Source: an uncultured Candidatus Saccharibacteria bacterium
GTDB lineage: Bacteria; Patescibacteriota; Saccharimonadia; Saccharimonadales; Saccharimonadaceae
Direction: 5' to 3'
Assembly (NCBI GenBank): GCA_915070155.1
Contig: CAJZFK010000056.1
Span: 1 to 5,080, forward strand
Length of the DNA stretch: 5,080 nucleotides
The notes below the pieces were generated by a model. That model did not search any database and was not told where the DNA came from. It saw nothing but the letters and a program-made list of their open reading frames with translations. The translations under genes were made by a program, and so were the position numbers. Shown piece by piece: positions 1-4,814 of the stretch (positions are counted from its first letter, which is position 1; each line of letters starts with the position of its first letter).

Positions 1-532
1 CCGCCTCTGTAAGCGACTGACCGTTTATCTCAATCAGTTCGTCATTAACCTTAAGTCCAATTTTATCCGCTGGAGAATTCGGGGTGATTTTCGCTATCGC
101 CACTGGCGAACGCCTAACCTCTGTATCAAATGGCAATTGAACTTGGTTCGACAGGATTTTCGGCATACCAATTATCGCAAGAATCGTAAACAAAACAATC
201 GCAGTTATCCAGTTCATCACGACGCCAGCCAGCAAGATTTTCGTCTTCACCCAAAACGTCGATCCGCCATATGTGCCCTCGCCTTTTGCGGAATCATATT
301 CACCGTTCAGTTTGACAAATCCACCAAGCGGCAGCCAATTCAGACTAAACGTTACGTCCTCACCCAAGAAACTTCGCTTTACTTTCCATTTTTTTGCGGC
401 AGGCGGAAATCCGACTCCGAATTCCTCAACCTTGACGCCGTTTCTCTTGGCGACAATAGCATGACCTAATTCATGCAAAACCACCAATAAAATGAGAACA
501 AACAGCCCTAAAAGTACTCCCCAAATAATCAT
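1..532 (-). CDS. rseP: M50 family site-2 zinc metalloprotease, RseP type (partial, C-terminus off the left edge)
   Basis: This is the N-terminal 177 residues of an intramembrane zinc protease; the frame is open to position 1, so the rest lies outside the window. Residues 2-19 are a hydrophobic first membrane segment leading straight into the zinc-binding HExxH motif HELGH (residues 20-24, H20/E21/H24). Next come the family motif EFGVGFPP (37-44), the loop LPLGGFVKLNGE (67-78), a second hydrophobic stretch (about 99-122) and the start of a PDZ domain (about 143-177, including SPADKIGLKVNDELIEING). The second zinc-ligand motif expected near the C-terminus is not visible. The family cleaves membrane proteins such as anti-sigma factors or remnant signal peptides; the substrate here is unknown. 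The ATG (530-532) overlaps the uppS TGA as ATGA, so translation is probably coupled; only a weak GGCGG lies upstream (541-545). In many bacteria rseP lies downstream of uppS, cdsA and dxr; here it follows uppS directly. Confidence 0.93.
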   Translation of the reverse strand, partial: MIIWGVLLGLFVLILLVVLHELGHAIVAKRNGVKVEEFGVGFPPAAKKWKVKRSFLGEDVTFSLNWLPLGGFVKLNGEYDSAKGEGTYGGSTFWVKTKILLAGVVMNWITAIVLFTILAIIGMPKILSNQVQLPFDTEVRRSPVAIAKITPNSPADKIGLKVNDELIEINGQSLTEA

Positions 533-1224
533 TTTCCAAACCGCCTATTCCGATTAGCATATTCCTCTAAAATCATCGACACGTCATCAATTGTCATGTC
601 TGGCCAATTCTTCTCAATAAACATCAGCTCGCTGTACGCAGATCGCCACAACATAAAGTTGCTGAGCCGCTGTTCGCTAGAAGTTCTAACAATCAAATCA
701 CACGGCGGCACCTCTGGCGCATATATATTTTGAGCAATCAACTCGGGCGTAATTTCCTCAGCAGAAACTCCAGATTGAACAATTTTTTTAACCGCATCAG
801 CAATCTCCAAATGTCCGCCATAATTCAAGCACAAAACCAATTCTCCGTTTTTCAGATCGGCAGTTTTCTCCTCAGCCTCGTCAATCGCTTTAATCAATTG
901 ATCCGACAAACCTTCCCTAGATCCAACAACTCTAAGCCTAACTTCATTTTCAATAAATATCGAAAGATCAGCCTTCAGTATATTCAATAGCAATTTCATT
1001 AAATGTCGGACTTCTTCCTCTGACCGCTTCCAGTTTTCCGTACTAAAAACATAAGCGCTCGCATATTTCACGCCTCGATGAAGAACTTCCAACGCCACGT
1101 CTTTTAGCGCGTTATAGCCCGCCAGATGTCCTTCGTATGCAGGTAATCCATGTTGCTTTGCCCACCGCCGATTTCCATCAACAATAAACCCGATATGCCG
1201 CGGTAAATTCGCATCTTCACTCAT
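529..1224 (-). CDS. uppS: Isoprenyl (undecaprenyl) diphosphate synthase
   Basis: This is a cis-prenyltransferase of 231 residues that adds isopentenyl diphosphate units to an allylic primer. The product is the C50-C55 polyprenyl diphosphate carrier used for peptidoglycan and glycan export. Visible motifs are HIGFIVDGNRRWAK (10-23, with catalytic Asp16), GHLAG (32-36), FSTENWKR (60-67), NYGGHLEIADAV (134-145) and RTSSEQRLSNFMLW (180-193), followed by Glu199. Arg180, Arg186, Ser188 and Glu199 keep the spacing of the E. coli residues that bind substrate pyrophosphate and Mg. Two positions differ from the usual consensus: NYGGH instead of NYGGR, and RTSSE instead of RTSGE/RTGGE. The ATG at 1224 was chosen because GGAGG (1232-1236) lies 7 nt upstream; the in-frame TTG (1245) and ATG (1242) lie on or upstream of that site. 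The start overlaps the upstream gene by 8 nt and the stop overlaps the protease start by 4 nt. Product chain length cannot be read from the sequence. Confidence 0.96.
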   Translation of the reverse strand: MSEDANLPRHIGFIVDGNRRWAKQHGLPAYEGHLAGYNALKDVALEVLHRGVKYASAYVFSTENWKRSEEEVRHLMKLLLNILKADLSIFIENEVRLRVVGSREGLSDQLIKAIDEAEEKTADLKNGELVLCLNYGGHLEIADAVKKIVQSGVSAEEITPELIAQNIYAPEVPPCDLIVRTSSEQRLSNFMLWRSAYSELMFIEKNWPDMTIDDVSMILEEYANRNRRFGK

Positions 1225-1636
1225 TACTCGCCCTCCATTCATCAATTAATTTCACATCTTGAACATCTTTTTCGCGACTGCGCCATTTTTTCCATTGAGA
1301 TAAAAACTCTAAATTGACGAACCTCACGCCATCATATTTCACCGCATAATCAAGCAAATCATCATAGCTAACAGCTTGCCCATCAAACTCCCAGCCGTCC
1401 CAAACTTCAGCCGAACCATCATCTTTTACAAAATAAAAACGCTGAGTATCGTCAAACTTTTTAAGCCAATCGCCACTTTCCTCAGAGAGCTTTTTCATCA
1501 AATCAGAACTCGCCGCAAGATCAATATCACTAGCTGGACGAATCCCCAATTGATCCAAAATTCCACTACCAATAACAATAATTTGATTCAACGACAAATT
1601 CAACGCTTTCACTTTATCGGCAAAAGTTTCGCTCAT
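1217..1636 (-). CDS. Small nucleotidyltransferase-like protein, function unknown
   Basis: This protein of 139 residues lies between frr and uppS. I do not recognise a named family, but the pattern fits the nucleotidyltransferase (Pol beta-like) superfamily. It has a hydrophobic strand leading to Gly23-Ser24 (IVIGSGILDQLG), then an Asp-x-Asp pair, Asp37 and Asp39 (SDIDLAAS), as in the hG[GS]...DxD signature that holds metal and nucleotide. A third acidic residue could be Glu77 or Asp80 in SAEVWDGW. The C-terminal stretch (residues 107-134) ends in K..R.KD..D (Lys116, Arg121, Lys123, Asp124, Asp127), which resembles the end of AbiEii/MNT-like transferases. No membrane segment or signal peptide is visible. 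Its ATG overlaps the frr stop by one base (TAATG). The nearest SD-like AAAGGA is about 15 nt away, too far for ordinary use, so coupling to frr is likely. A toxin, tRNA- or metabolite-modifying role, or an inactive paralogue, are all possible; no partner antitoxin gene is visible. The gene is convincing; the family call is tentative. Confidence 0.8.
   Translation of the reverse strand: MSETFADKVKALNLSLNQIIVIGSGILDQLGIRPASDIDLAASSDLMKKLSEESGDWLKKFDDTQRFYFVKDDGSAEVWDGWEFDGQAVSYDDLLDYAVKYDGVRFVNLEFLSQWKKWRSREKDVQDVKLIDEWRASNE
1232..1236 (-). promoter_or_regulatory. Shine-Dalgarno site of uppS (decides its start)
   Basis: GGAGG on the minus strand lies 7 nt upstream of the ATG at 1222-1224 and inside the end of the preceding gene. 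It supports the 231-residue start over the TTG (1245) and ATG (1242), which would put this site inside the coding sequence. Confidence 0.85.
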
Positions 1637-2190
1637 TAAACAGTCAAGACGTCCTTTTCTTTCGCCTTAAACGCCTCGTCAATTTGCGTTTGCATCTTAC
1701 TCATTAAGCCGTCAATCTCTTTCTCTACACGCTTCAAATCGTCTTCGCTCAGCTCTTTATTGTCCTTCATTCGCTTAGCGTCCTTTAAGGCGTCCTGGCG
1801 AATATTACGCATCGCAATTCGAGCCTCCTCAACCTTCTCGCTAACCTGTTTCACCAGTTGGTGGCGGCGCTCCTCGGTCAAGGCCGGAACTGGAACGCGA
1901 ACCACTCGCCCATCGTCAGACGGATTAAAACCTAGACTTTGATTATCGCGAATTGCAGAGGAAATTGCCGTAATGTTACTCGGGTCAAATGGCGTAACTA
2001 ACAACATTTGTGCCTCTGGAGCAGTTACGTTTGCAACCTGATTAAGCGGCATTTTTGAGCCGTAAGCCTCAACCATAACACCGTCAAGCATTCCAGCGTG
2101 CGCCCTGCCTGTTCGCACCTTCTTCAATTCATCTTGAAAAAAGCTAAACGCTGCGTTCATTTTTTCTTCATAAGGGTTTGTGTCGAACAT
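1636..2190 (-). CDS. frr: Ribosome recycling factor (RRF)
   Basis: RRF acts with EF-G to split the post-termination ribosome complex. The protein has 184 residues, against 185 in E. coli, and spans the whole family. Conserved blocks are KVRTGRAHAGMLDGVMVEAYG (24-44, domain I into domain II), LNQVANVTAPEAQMLLVTPFD (49-69), the segment around IRDNQSLGFNPSDDGRVVRVPVP (80-102), LTEERRHQLVKQVSEKVEEAR (104-124), and RNIR (128-131), which contains the Arg equivalent to E. coli Arg132. The C-terminal helix is highly charged, as is usual in the three-helix domain. The ATG at 2190 is preceded by GGAGG (2195-2199) with a short 4-nt spacer. It is the first gene of the left-hand operon and has its own promoter (2216-2244), divergent from recF. 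In most bacteria pyrH lies directly upstream; here recF on the other strand separates frr from tsf. Confidence 0.97.
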   Translation of the reverse strand: MFDTNPYEEKMNAAFSFFQDELKKVRTGRAHAGMLDGVMVEAYGSKMPLNQVANVTAPEAQMLLVTPFDPSNITAISSAIRDNQSLGFNPSDDGRVVRVPVPALTEERRHQLVKQVSEKVEEARIAMRNIRQDALKDAKRMKDNKELSEDDLKRVEKEIDGLMSKMQTQIDEAFKAKEKDVLTV

Positions 2191-2194
2191 ATTT

Positions 2195-2199
2195 CCTCC
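2195..2199 (-). promoter_or_regulatory. Shine-Dalgarno site of frr
   Basis: GGAGG on the minus strand lies 4 nt upstream of the frr ATG. It contrasts with recF on the other side of the same intergenic region, which has no such site. Confidence 0.75.
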
Positions 2200-2215
2200 A
2201 ATTTATCTATCCGTT

Positions 2216-2244
2216 ATTATATCAAACTTCAAGCGTCTTGTCTG
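2216..2244 (-). promoter_or_regulatory. Promoter of the frr operon (extended -10)
   Basis: On the minus strand a perfect -10 TATAAT (2216-2221) is preceded by TGA (2222-2224), which gives an extended -10 element. At exactly 17 nt lies CAGACA (2239-2244), matching four of the six positions of TTGACA. Transcription would start near 2209-2210, leaving a leader of about 19 nt that contains GGAGG. It drives frr, the nucleotidyltransferase-like gene, uppS and the protease gene; no other promoter is obvious inside the operon. Confidence 0.75.
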
Positions 2245-2265
2245 CTAATTTTGCCTTACGCCCCG

Positions 2266-2274
2266 TGCTATAAT
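2266..2274 (+). promoter_or_regulatory. Promoter of recF (extended -10, predicted leaderless start)
   Basis: TGCTATAAT is a perfect extended -10: TG at 2266-2267 and TATAAT at 2269-2274. No good -35 lies 16-18 nt upstream, which extended -10 promoters tolerate. The hexamer ends 6 nt before the recF GTG at 2281, so the usual start point (6-7 nt downstream) falls on 2280-2281. That leaves no room for a ribosome binding site. Confidence 0.75.
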
Positions 2275-2280
2275 AACAGA

Positions 2281-3333
2281 GTGATTTCTAAGATTAAGCT
2301 ATACAATTTCCGGTCTTATCATCTGCACGAAGCGACTTTTAGCAATTCTGGTACGGTAATCGTTGGACCAAATGGCACCGGTAAGACAAATCTGCTTGAA
2401 GCGGTTTATGTGGCGCTACGCGGCAGTAGTTTTCGTGGCAGTCTTGGCGATTGTATGACGCTGAACACTCCGCAAACAATTGTTCATCTGGAGGGCGATT
2501 TCGGCGAGCGACGTATTAAGCTAGACTCAATTTCCGGAAAGATTAACAAAGAATTCATCATCAATGACAATAAATCAAAGGTCTTAACCAGAAAAAACCG
2601 CTTGCCTGTCGTTTTGTTTGAACCAAGCGAACTAAGATTAATTTCCTCTTCACCGTCCCGACGACGCGACTTTCTGGATGGCTTAATTGCCCGACTTGAC
2701 CCCAAATACGACACGGATTTAAGAGCTTTCAACCGCACTCTTTTACAGCGTAACGAACTCTTAAAATCCCACCAAGAAGACTCATCAATTTGGCGCGACA
2801 ACCTGTTTGCTTGGGACATAAAATTTGTCCAATATGCAACCAACATTGCCCAAAAACGAGCCAAATTTCTCCAGATAAACGAGCCTCGCATAAAAAATTT
2901 ATACGAATCTTTGGCGGGAAAAGATACGCAACTGTCCATTGAATATGGCGCTATTGTACCTCTGGAAAATTACGACCAAGCCCTACTCAATCGCTTAGGA
3001 AAATCCCGCGAATATGAAATAGTCACAGGATTTACTTCGGCTGGCCCACACCGTGAAGATTTCACAATTTTCCTCCATGATCAGCCCGCTATTAAAGTTG
3101 CTTCACGTGGCGAAATGCGAACCATTATGCTGGCGTTCAAATTATTAGAACTAGAACTTCAAACAGAAGTCAGCCAATCTCGGCCACTAATTCTACTGGA
3201 CGACGTTTTCTCGGAGCTAGACGCCACTCGCGAAAAACTCCTCCAAGAAACCATCCAAAATCACCAATTCATCGTCACCACGACAGATGCGCGCCACCAA
3301 AAAGACGGCTGCTCAATAATTTCCACACAATAA
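2281..3333 (+). CDS. recF: DNA replication and repair protein RecF
   Basis: RecF is an SMC/ABC-type ATPase that works with RecO and RecR to load RecA at single-strand gaps. The 350-residue length is close to E. coli RecF (357). Visible features are the N-terminal strand KIKLYNFRSY (4-13), Walker A GPNGTGKT (29-36) with the RecF-typical NLLEA after it, a VLFEPSELRLISSSPSRRR block (111-129) followed by DFLD, GFTSAGPHREDF (250-261), the ABC signature VASRGEMRTIMLAFKLLELE (273-292), Walker B LILLDDVFSELD (303-314), with Asp307/Asp308, and the D-loop in SELDATR. The GTG at 2281 was chosen because homology begins there. The frame stays open upstream to an ATG at 2098, but that extension is antisense to frr and crosses the -10 box. 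The gene stands alone, divergent from frr and convergent with tsf, and is not next to dnaA/dnaN as in many bacteria. There is no Shine-Dalgarno site before the GTG. Confidence 0.96.
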   Translation: MISKIKLYNFRSYHLHEATFSNSGTVIVGPNGTGKTNLLEAVYVALRGSSFRGSLGDCMTLNTPQTIVHLEGDFGERRIKLDSISGKINKEFIINDNKSKVLTRKNRLPVVLFEPSELRLISSSPSRRRDFLDGLIARLDPKYDTDLRAFNRTLLQRNELLKSHQEDSSIWRDNLFAWDIKFVQYATNIAQKRAKFLQINEPRIKNLYESLAGKDTQLSIEYGAIVPLENYDQALLNRLGKSREYEIVTGFTSAGPHREDFTIFLHDQPAIKVASRGEMRTIMLAFKLLELELQTEVSQSRPLILLDDVFSELDATREKLLQETIQNHQFIVTTTDARHQKDGCSIISTQ

Positions 3334-3336
3334 AAA

Positions 3337-3358
3337 TCGGCCGCATTATTACGGCCGA
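3337..3358. terminator. Shared intrinsic terminator between recF and rpsB-tsf
   Basis: A perfect 7-bp inverted repeat, TCGGCCG (3337-3343) and CGGCCGA (3352-3358), encloses the 8-nt loop CATTATTA. Read on the minus strand, the stem is followed by TTTTTA, a normal U-tract for ending tsf. Read on the plus strand it is followed by the pyrimidine-rich CTTCTTCTCT, a weaker tract, only 3 nt after the recF stop. It probably works in both directions, better for tsf. Confidence 0.85.
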
Positions 3359-3378
3359 CTTCTTCTCTGCGTGAAAAT

Positions 3379-3975
3379 CTATTCGCTTACACCCAGCTCA
3401 ATTCGCTTAAACTGACGGATAACGATGTTCTCGCCTAATTTCGCAATCGCTTCCTTAATGTGTTGCTCAACAGTCTTAGAATCGTCCAAAATGTACGCCT
3501 GGCTCATAAGAACTTGTTCAGCAAAATGCTTCTTCAATTGACCTTCAACGATCTTTTCGCGCATTTCTTCAGGCTTGCTTGCCAAAGATTCGCTCGCCAT
3601 AAGCTCAGCTTTAACGCGCTCCATTTCCTCTGCTGGAATGTCGGCTTCAGAAACATACTTTGGACTCATCGCTGCAATTTGCATTGCAATTTCGTGTGCC
3701 AGCGTCTTAAAGTCGTCAAGTCGAGCCACAAAGTCGGTTTCACAGTTAACCTCGACAACAACGCCGATTCGGCCAGAGTGAACATAACTTTCGATCAAAC
3801 CTTCACGAGCTTCGCGGTCACCCTTCTTTTCAGCTTTCGTCAAGCCTTTTTTGCGCATAGCTTCCAAAGCTTTATCGAAATCGCCCTCAGCTTCAACCAA
3901 AGCTTTTTTAGCGTCAGTCAAACCTACGCCGGTCAATTCGCGCAATTTTTTGATATCGTCAACAGAAACTCCCAT
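3379..3975 (-). CDS. tsf: Elongation factor Ts (EF-Ts), short form
   Basis: EF-Ts is the guanine nucleotide exchange factor that recycles EF-Tu-GDP. The protein has 198 residues, like the short EF-Ts of Thermus and unlike the 283 residues of E. coli, so the second half of the core domain is reduced. The N-terminal UBA-like domain (about 1-45) carries VDDIKKLRELTGVGLTDAKK (5-24) and GDFDKALEAMRKKG (31-44). The hallmark NCETDFVAR (77-85) follows, with Asp81 and Phe82 matching the E. coli residues that displace Mg from EF-Tu. The protein ends in GENIVIRQFKRIELG (181-195). The ATG at 3975 has GAGGAG (3983-3988) 7 nt upstream, inside the last codons of rpsB. Only one base separates the rpsB stop from the start, so both genes share the rpsB promoter. 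pyrH, the usual next gene, is absent; a terminator and convergent recF follow. Confidence 0.97.
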   Translation of the reverse strand: MGVSVDDIKKLRELTGVGLTDAKKALVEAEGDFDKALEAMRKKGLTKAEKKGDREAREGLIESYVHSGRIGVVVEVNCETDFVARLDDFKTLAHEIAMQIAAMSPKYVSEADIPAEEMERVKAELMASESLASKPEEMREKIVEGQLKKHFAEQVLMSQAYILDDSKTVEQHIKEAIAKLGENIVIRQFKRIELGVSE

Positions 3976-3976
3976 C

Positions 3977-4705
3977 CTATTTCTCCTCTTTTTTAGCTGG
4001 TTTTTCTTCAGCCTTTACGCTACCTGCACCTTCAGCAACAGCCGCAGTGAAGTAGTCTAATAGCAATTGAATACCCTTAACAGCGTCGTCGTTACCTGGA
4101 ATTACGTAATCAATTCCTGTTGGGTTAACGTTGGTGTCGACAATTGCAAATACTGGCACGCCCAAGGTTTGAGCCTCGCGAACTGCATTTGCGTCGGTCA
4201 ATGCGTCAACCACAACAACAGCGCCTGGCTTGCCCATCAAATCCTTGATGCCGCCATATTTCATATTCAAGCTGTCGATTTCCTCTTGGAAACGCTGCAC
4301 CTCAAGCTTATTGTAACGCTTTTCCAAGTCACCTGAAGCCATTCGCTTTTCAAGATTCTTCAGCTTCTTAATTTGCTGAGCAATAGTTGAACCGTTAGTC
4401 AACATACCACCAATCCAGCGCTCAACTACGTATGGCTGGTTGATCTTTTCAGCTGCTTCACGAACAACGTCTTTAGCTTGTTTTTTGGTGCCAACAAACA
4501 GAACCTTACGGCCTGATGCTGCGATTTTTGTCAATTCTGGCAAAGCCTCGCCCAAAGCTTCAACGGTCTTAGTTAAGTCAATAATGTGACTATCCTGACG
4601 CTTACTGTGAATATATGGCGCCATCTTTGGGTGCCAGCGGCTGGTTTTGTGTCCAAAATGAACACCTGACTCCAGCAAAGCCTTAATGTCTACCTTTACA
4701 GACAT
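3977..4705 (-). CDS. rpsB: 30S ribosomal protein S2 (uS2)
   Basis: Ribosomal protein S2 binds late to the 30S subunit near the mRNA exit side, together with S1 where S1 is present. The 242-residue length is close to that of E. coli S2 (241). Clear motifs are ALLESGVHFGHKTSRWHPKM (9-28), IIDLTKT, RKVLFVGTKKQA, VERWIGGMLTN, a helical coiled-coil-like segment rich in Lys/Glu (IKKLKNLEKRMASGDLEKRY), PGAVVVVDALTDANAVREA and IDYVIPGNDDAV. The C-terminal tail, KAEEKPAKKEEK, is a low-complexity charged extension. The start at ATG 4705 was chosen because AAGGAG lies 6 nt upstream and S2 homology begins there; the in-frame ATG at 4726 would add MRQKEKR and place the ribosome site inside the gene. All nine arginines in the protein use CGT, CGC or CGA and none uses AGA/AGG, as expected for high expression. 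The gene begins the rpsB-tsf operon. Confidence 0.97.
   Translation of the reverse strand: MSVKVDIKALLESGVHFGHKTSRWHPKMAPYIHSKRQDSHIIDLTKTVEALGEALPELTKIAASGRKVLFVGTKKQAKDVVREAAEKINQPYVVERWIGGMLTNGSTIAQQIKKLKNLEKRMASGDLEKRYNKLEVQRFQEEIDSLNMKYGGIKDLMGKPGAVVVVDALTDANAVREAQTLGVPVFAIVDTNVNPTGIDYVIPGNDDAVKGIQLLLDYFTAAVAEGAGSVKAEEKPAKKEEK
3983..3988 (-). promoter_or_regulatory. Shine-Dalgarno site of tsf inside the end of rpsB
   Basis: GAGGAG on the minus strand lies 7 nt upstream of the tsf ATG and also encodes part of the Glu/Lys tail of S2. Translation of tsf can therefore start independently while staying close to the end of rpsB. Confidence 0.85.
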
Positions 4706-4711
4706 TCTCTT

Positions 4712-4717
4712 CTCCTT
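4712..4717 (-). promoter_or_regulatory. Shine-Dalgarno site of rpsB (decides its start)
   Basis: AAGGAG on the minus strand, with a 6-nt spacer to the ATG at 4703-4705. It excludes the longer ORF beginning at 4726. Confidence 0.87.
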
Positions 4718-4724
4718 TTGCCTC

Positions 4725-4755
4725 ATCCGCCCACGATTTGGAGTGTGAAACGGAT
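4725..4755 (-). promoter_or_regulatory. Candidate hairpin in the rpsB leader
   Basis: In the minus-strand RNA, AUCCG (4751-4755) pairs with CGGAU (4725-4729), and UUCAC (4745-4749) pairs with GUGGG (4730-4734) using two G-U pairs. One U (4750) is bulged and the loop has 10 nt. The loop contains CUCC (4740-4743), complementary to the GGAG of the rpsB ribosome site at 4712-4715. Feedback control of rpsB by its product S2 is known in E. coli; a similar role here is inferred only from position and pairing. Confidence 0.4.
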
Positions 4756-4782
4756 TGTGTCATTAAAATTAGTTACCTGGCA

Positions 4783-4811
4783 ATTATACCAAATAATCAG
4801 TAAATCTGCAA
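4783..4811 (-). promoter_or_regulatory. Promoter of rpsB-tsf
   Basis: On the minus strand there is a perfect -10 TATAAT (4783-4788) preceded by TGG (extended -10). At exactly 17 nt lies the -35 TTGCAG (4806-4811). Transcription would start near 4776, giving a leader of about 70 nt before the ATG at 4705. The -35 box begins only 3 nt after the stop codon of the upstream gene. Confidence 0.85.
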
Positions 4812-4814
4812 ATA

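Noticed and set aside
137..469. Plus-strand ORF of 110 codons
   Set aside because: It is the complement of the M50 protease gene, which has HELGH and PDZ motifs; the plus-strand product shows no recognisable features.
1217..1636. Toxin-antitoxin module based on the nucleotidyltransferase-like gene
   Set aside because: No HEPN or other antitoxin-sized partner is adjacent; both neighbours are core genes (frr and uppS), so a TA system is not supported.
2098..2280. A 61-residue N-terminal extension of RecF starting at ATG 2098
   Set aside because: It lies antisense to the start of frr, crosses both divergent promoters, shows no RecF homology and has no ribosome site. RecF similarity begins exactly at the GTG at 2281.
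2484..2939. Minus-strand ORF of 151 codons inside recF
   Set aside because: It is a shadow of recF; its Arg/Lys/Ser-rich product has no recognisable domain.
3334..3378. Small RNA or attachment site between recF and tsf
   Set aside because: The 45-nt gap is fully explained by the shared terminator palindrome; no tRNA-like or repeat sequence is present.
3460..3996. Plus-strand ORF of 178 codons over tsf
   Set aside because: Although long, it is the shadow of the clearly conserved EF-Ts gene, and its product is low in recognisable motifs.
4067..4336. Plus-strand ORF of 89 codons over rpsB
   Set aside because: It is the shadow of the conserved S2 coding sequence, with no ribosome site or promoter of its own that I can see.
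4706..4726. Longer S2 start at ATG 4726
   Set aside because: It would place the AAGGAG ribosome site inside the coding region and adds residues not typical of S2.
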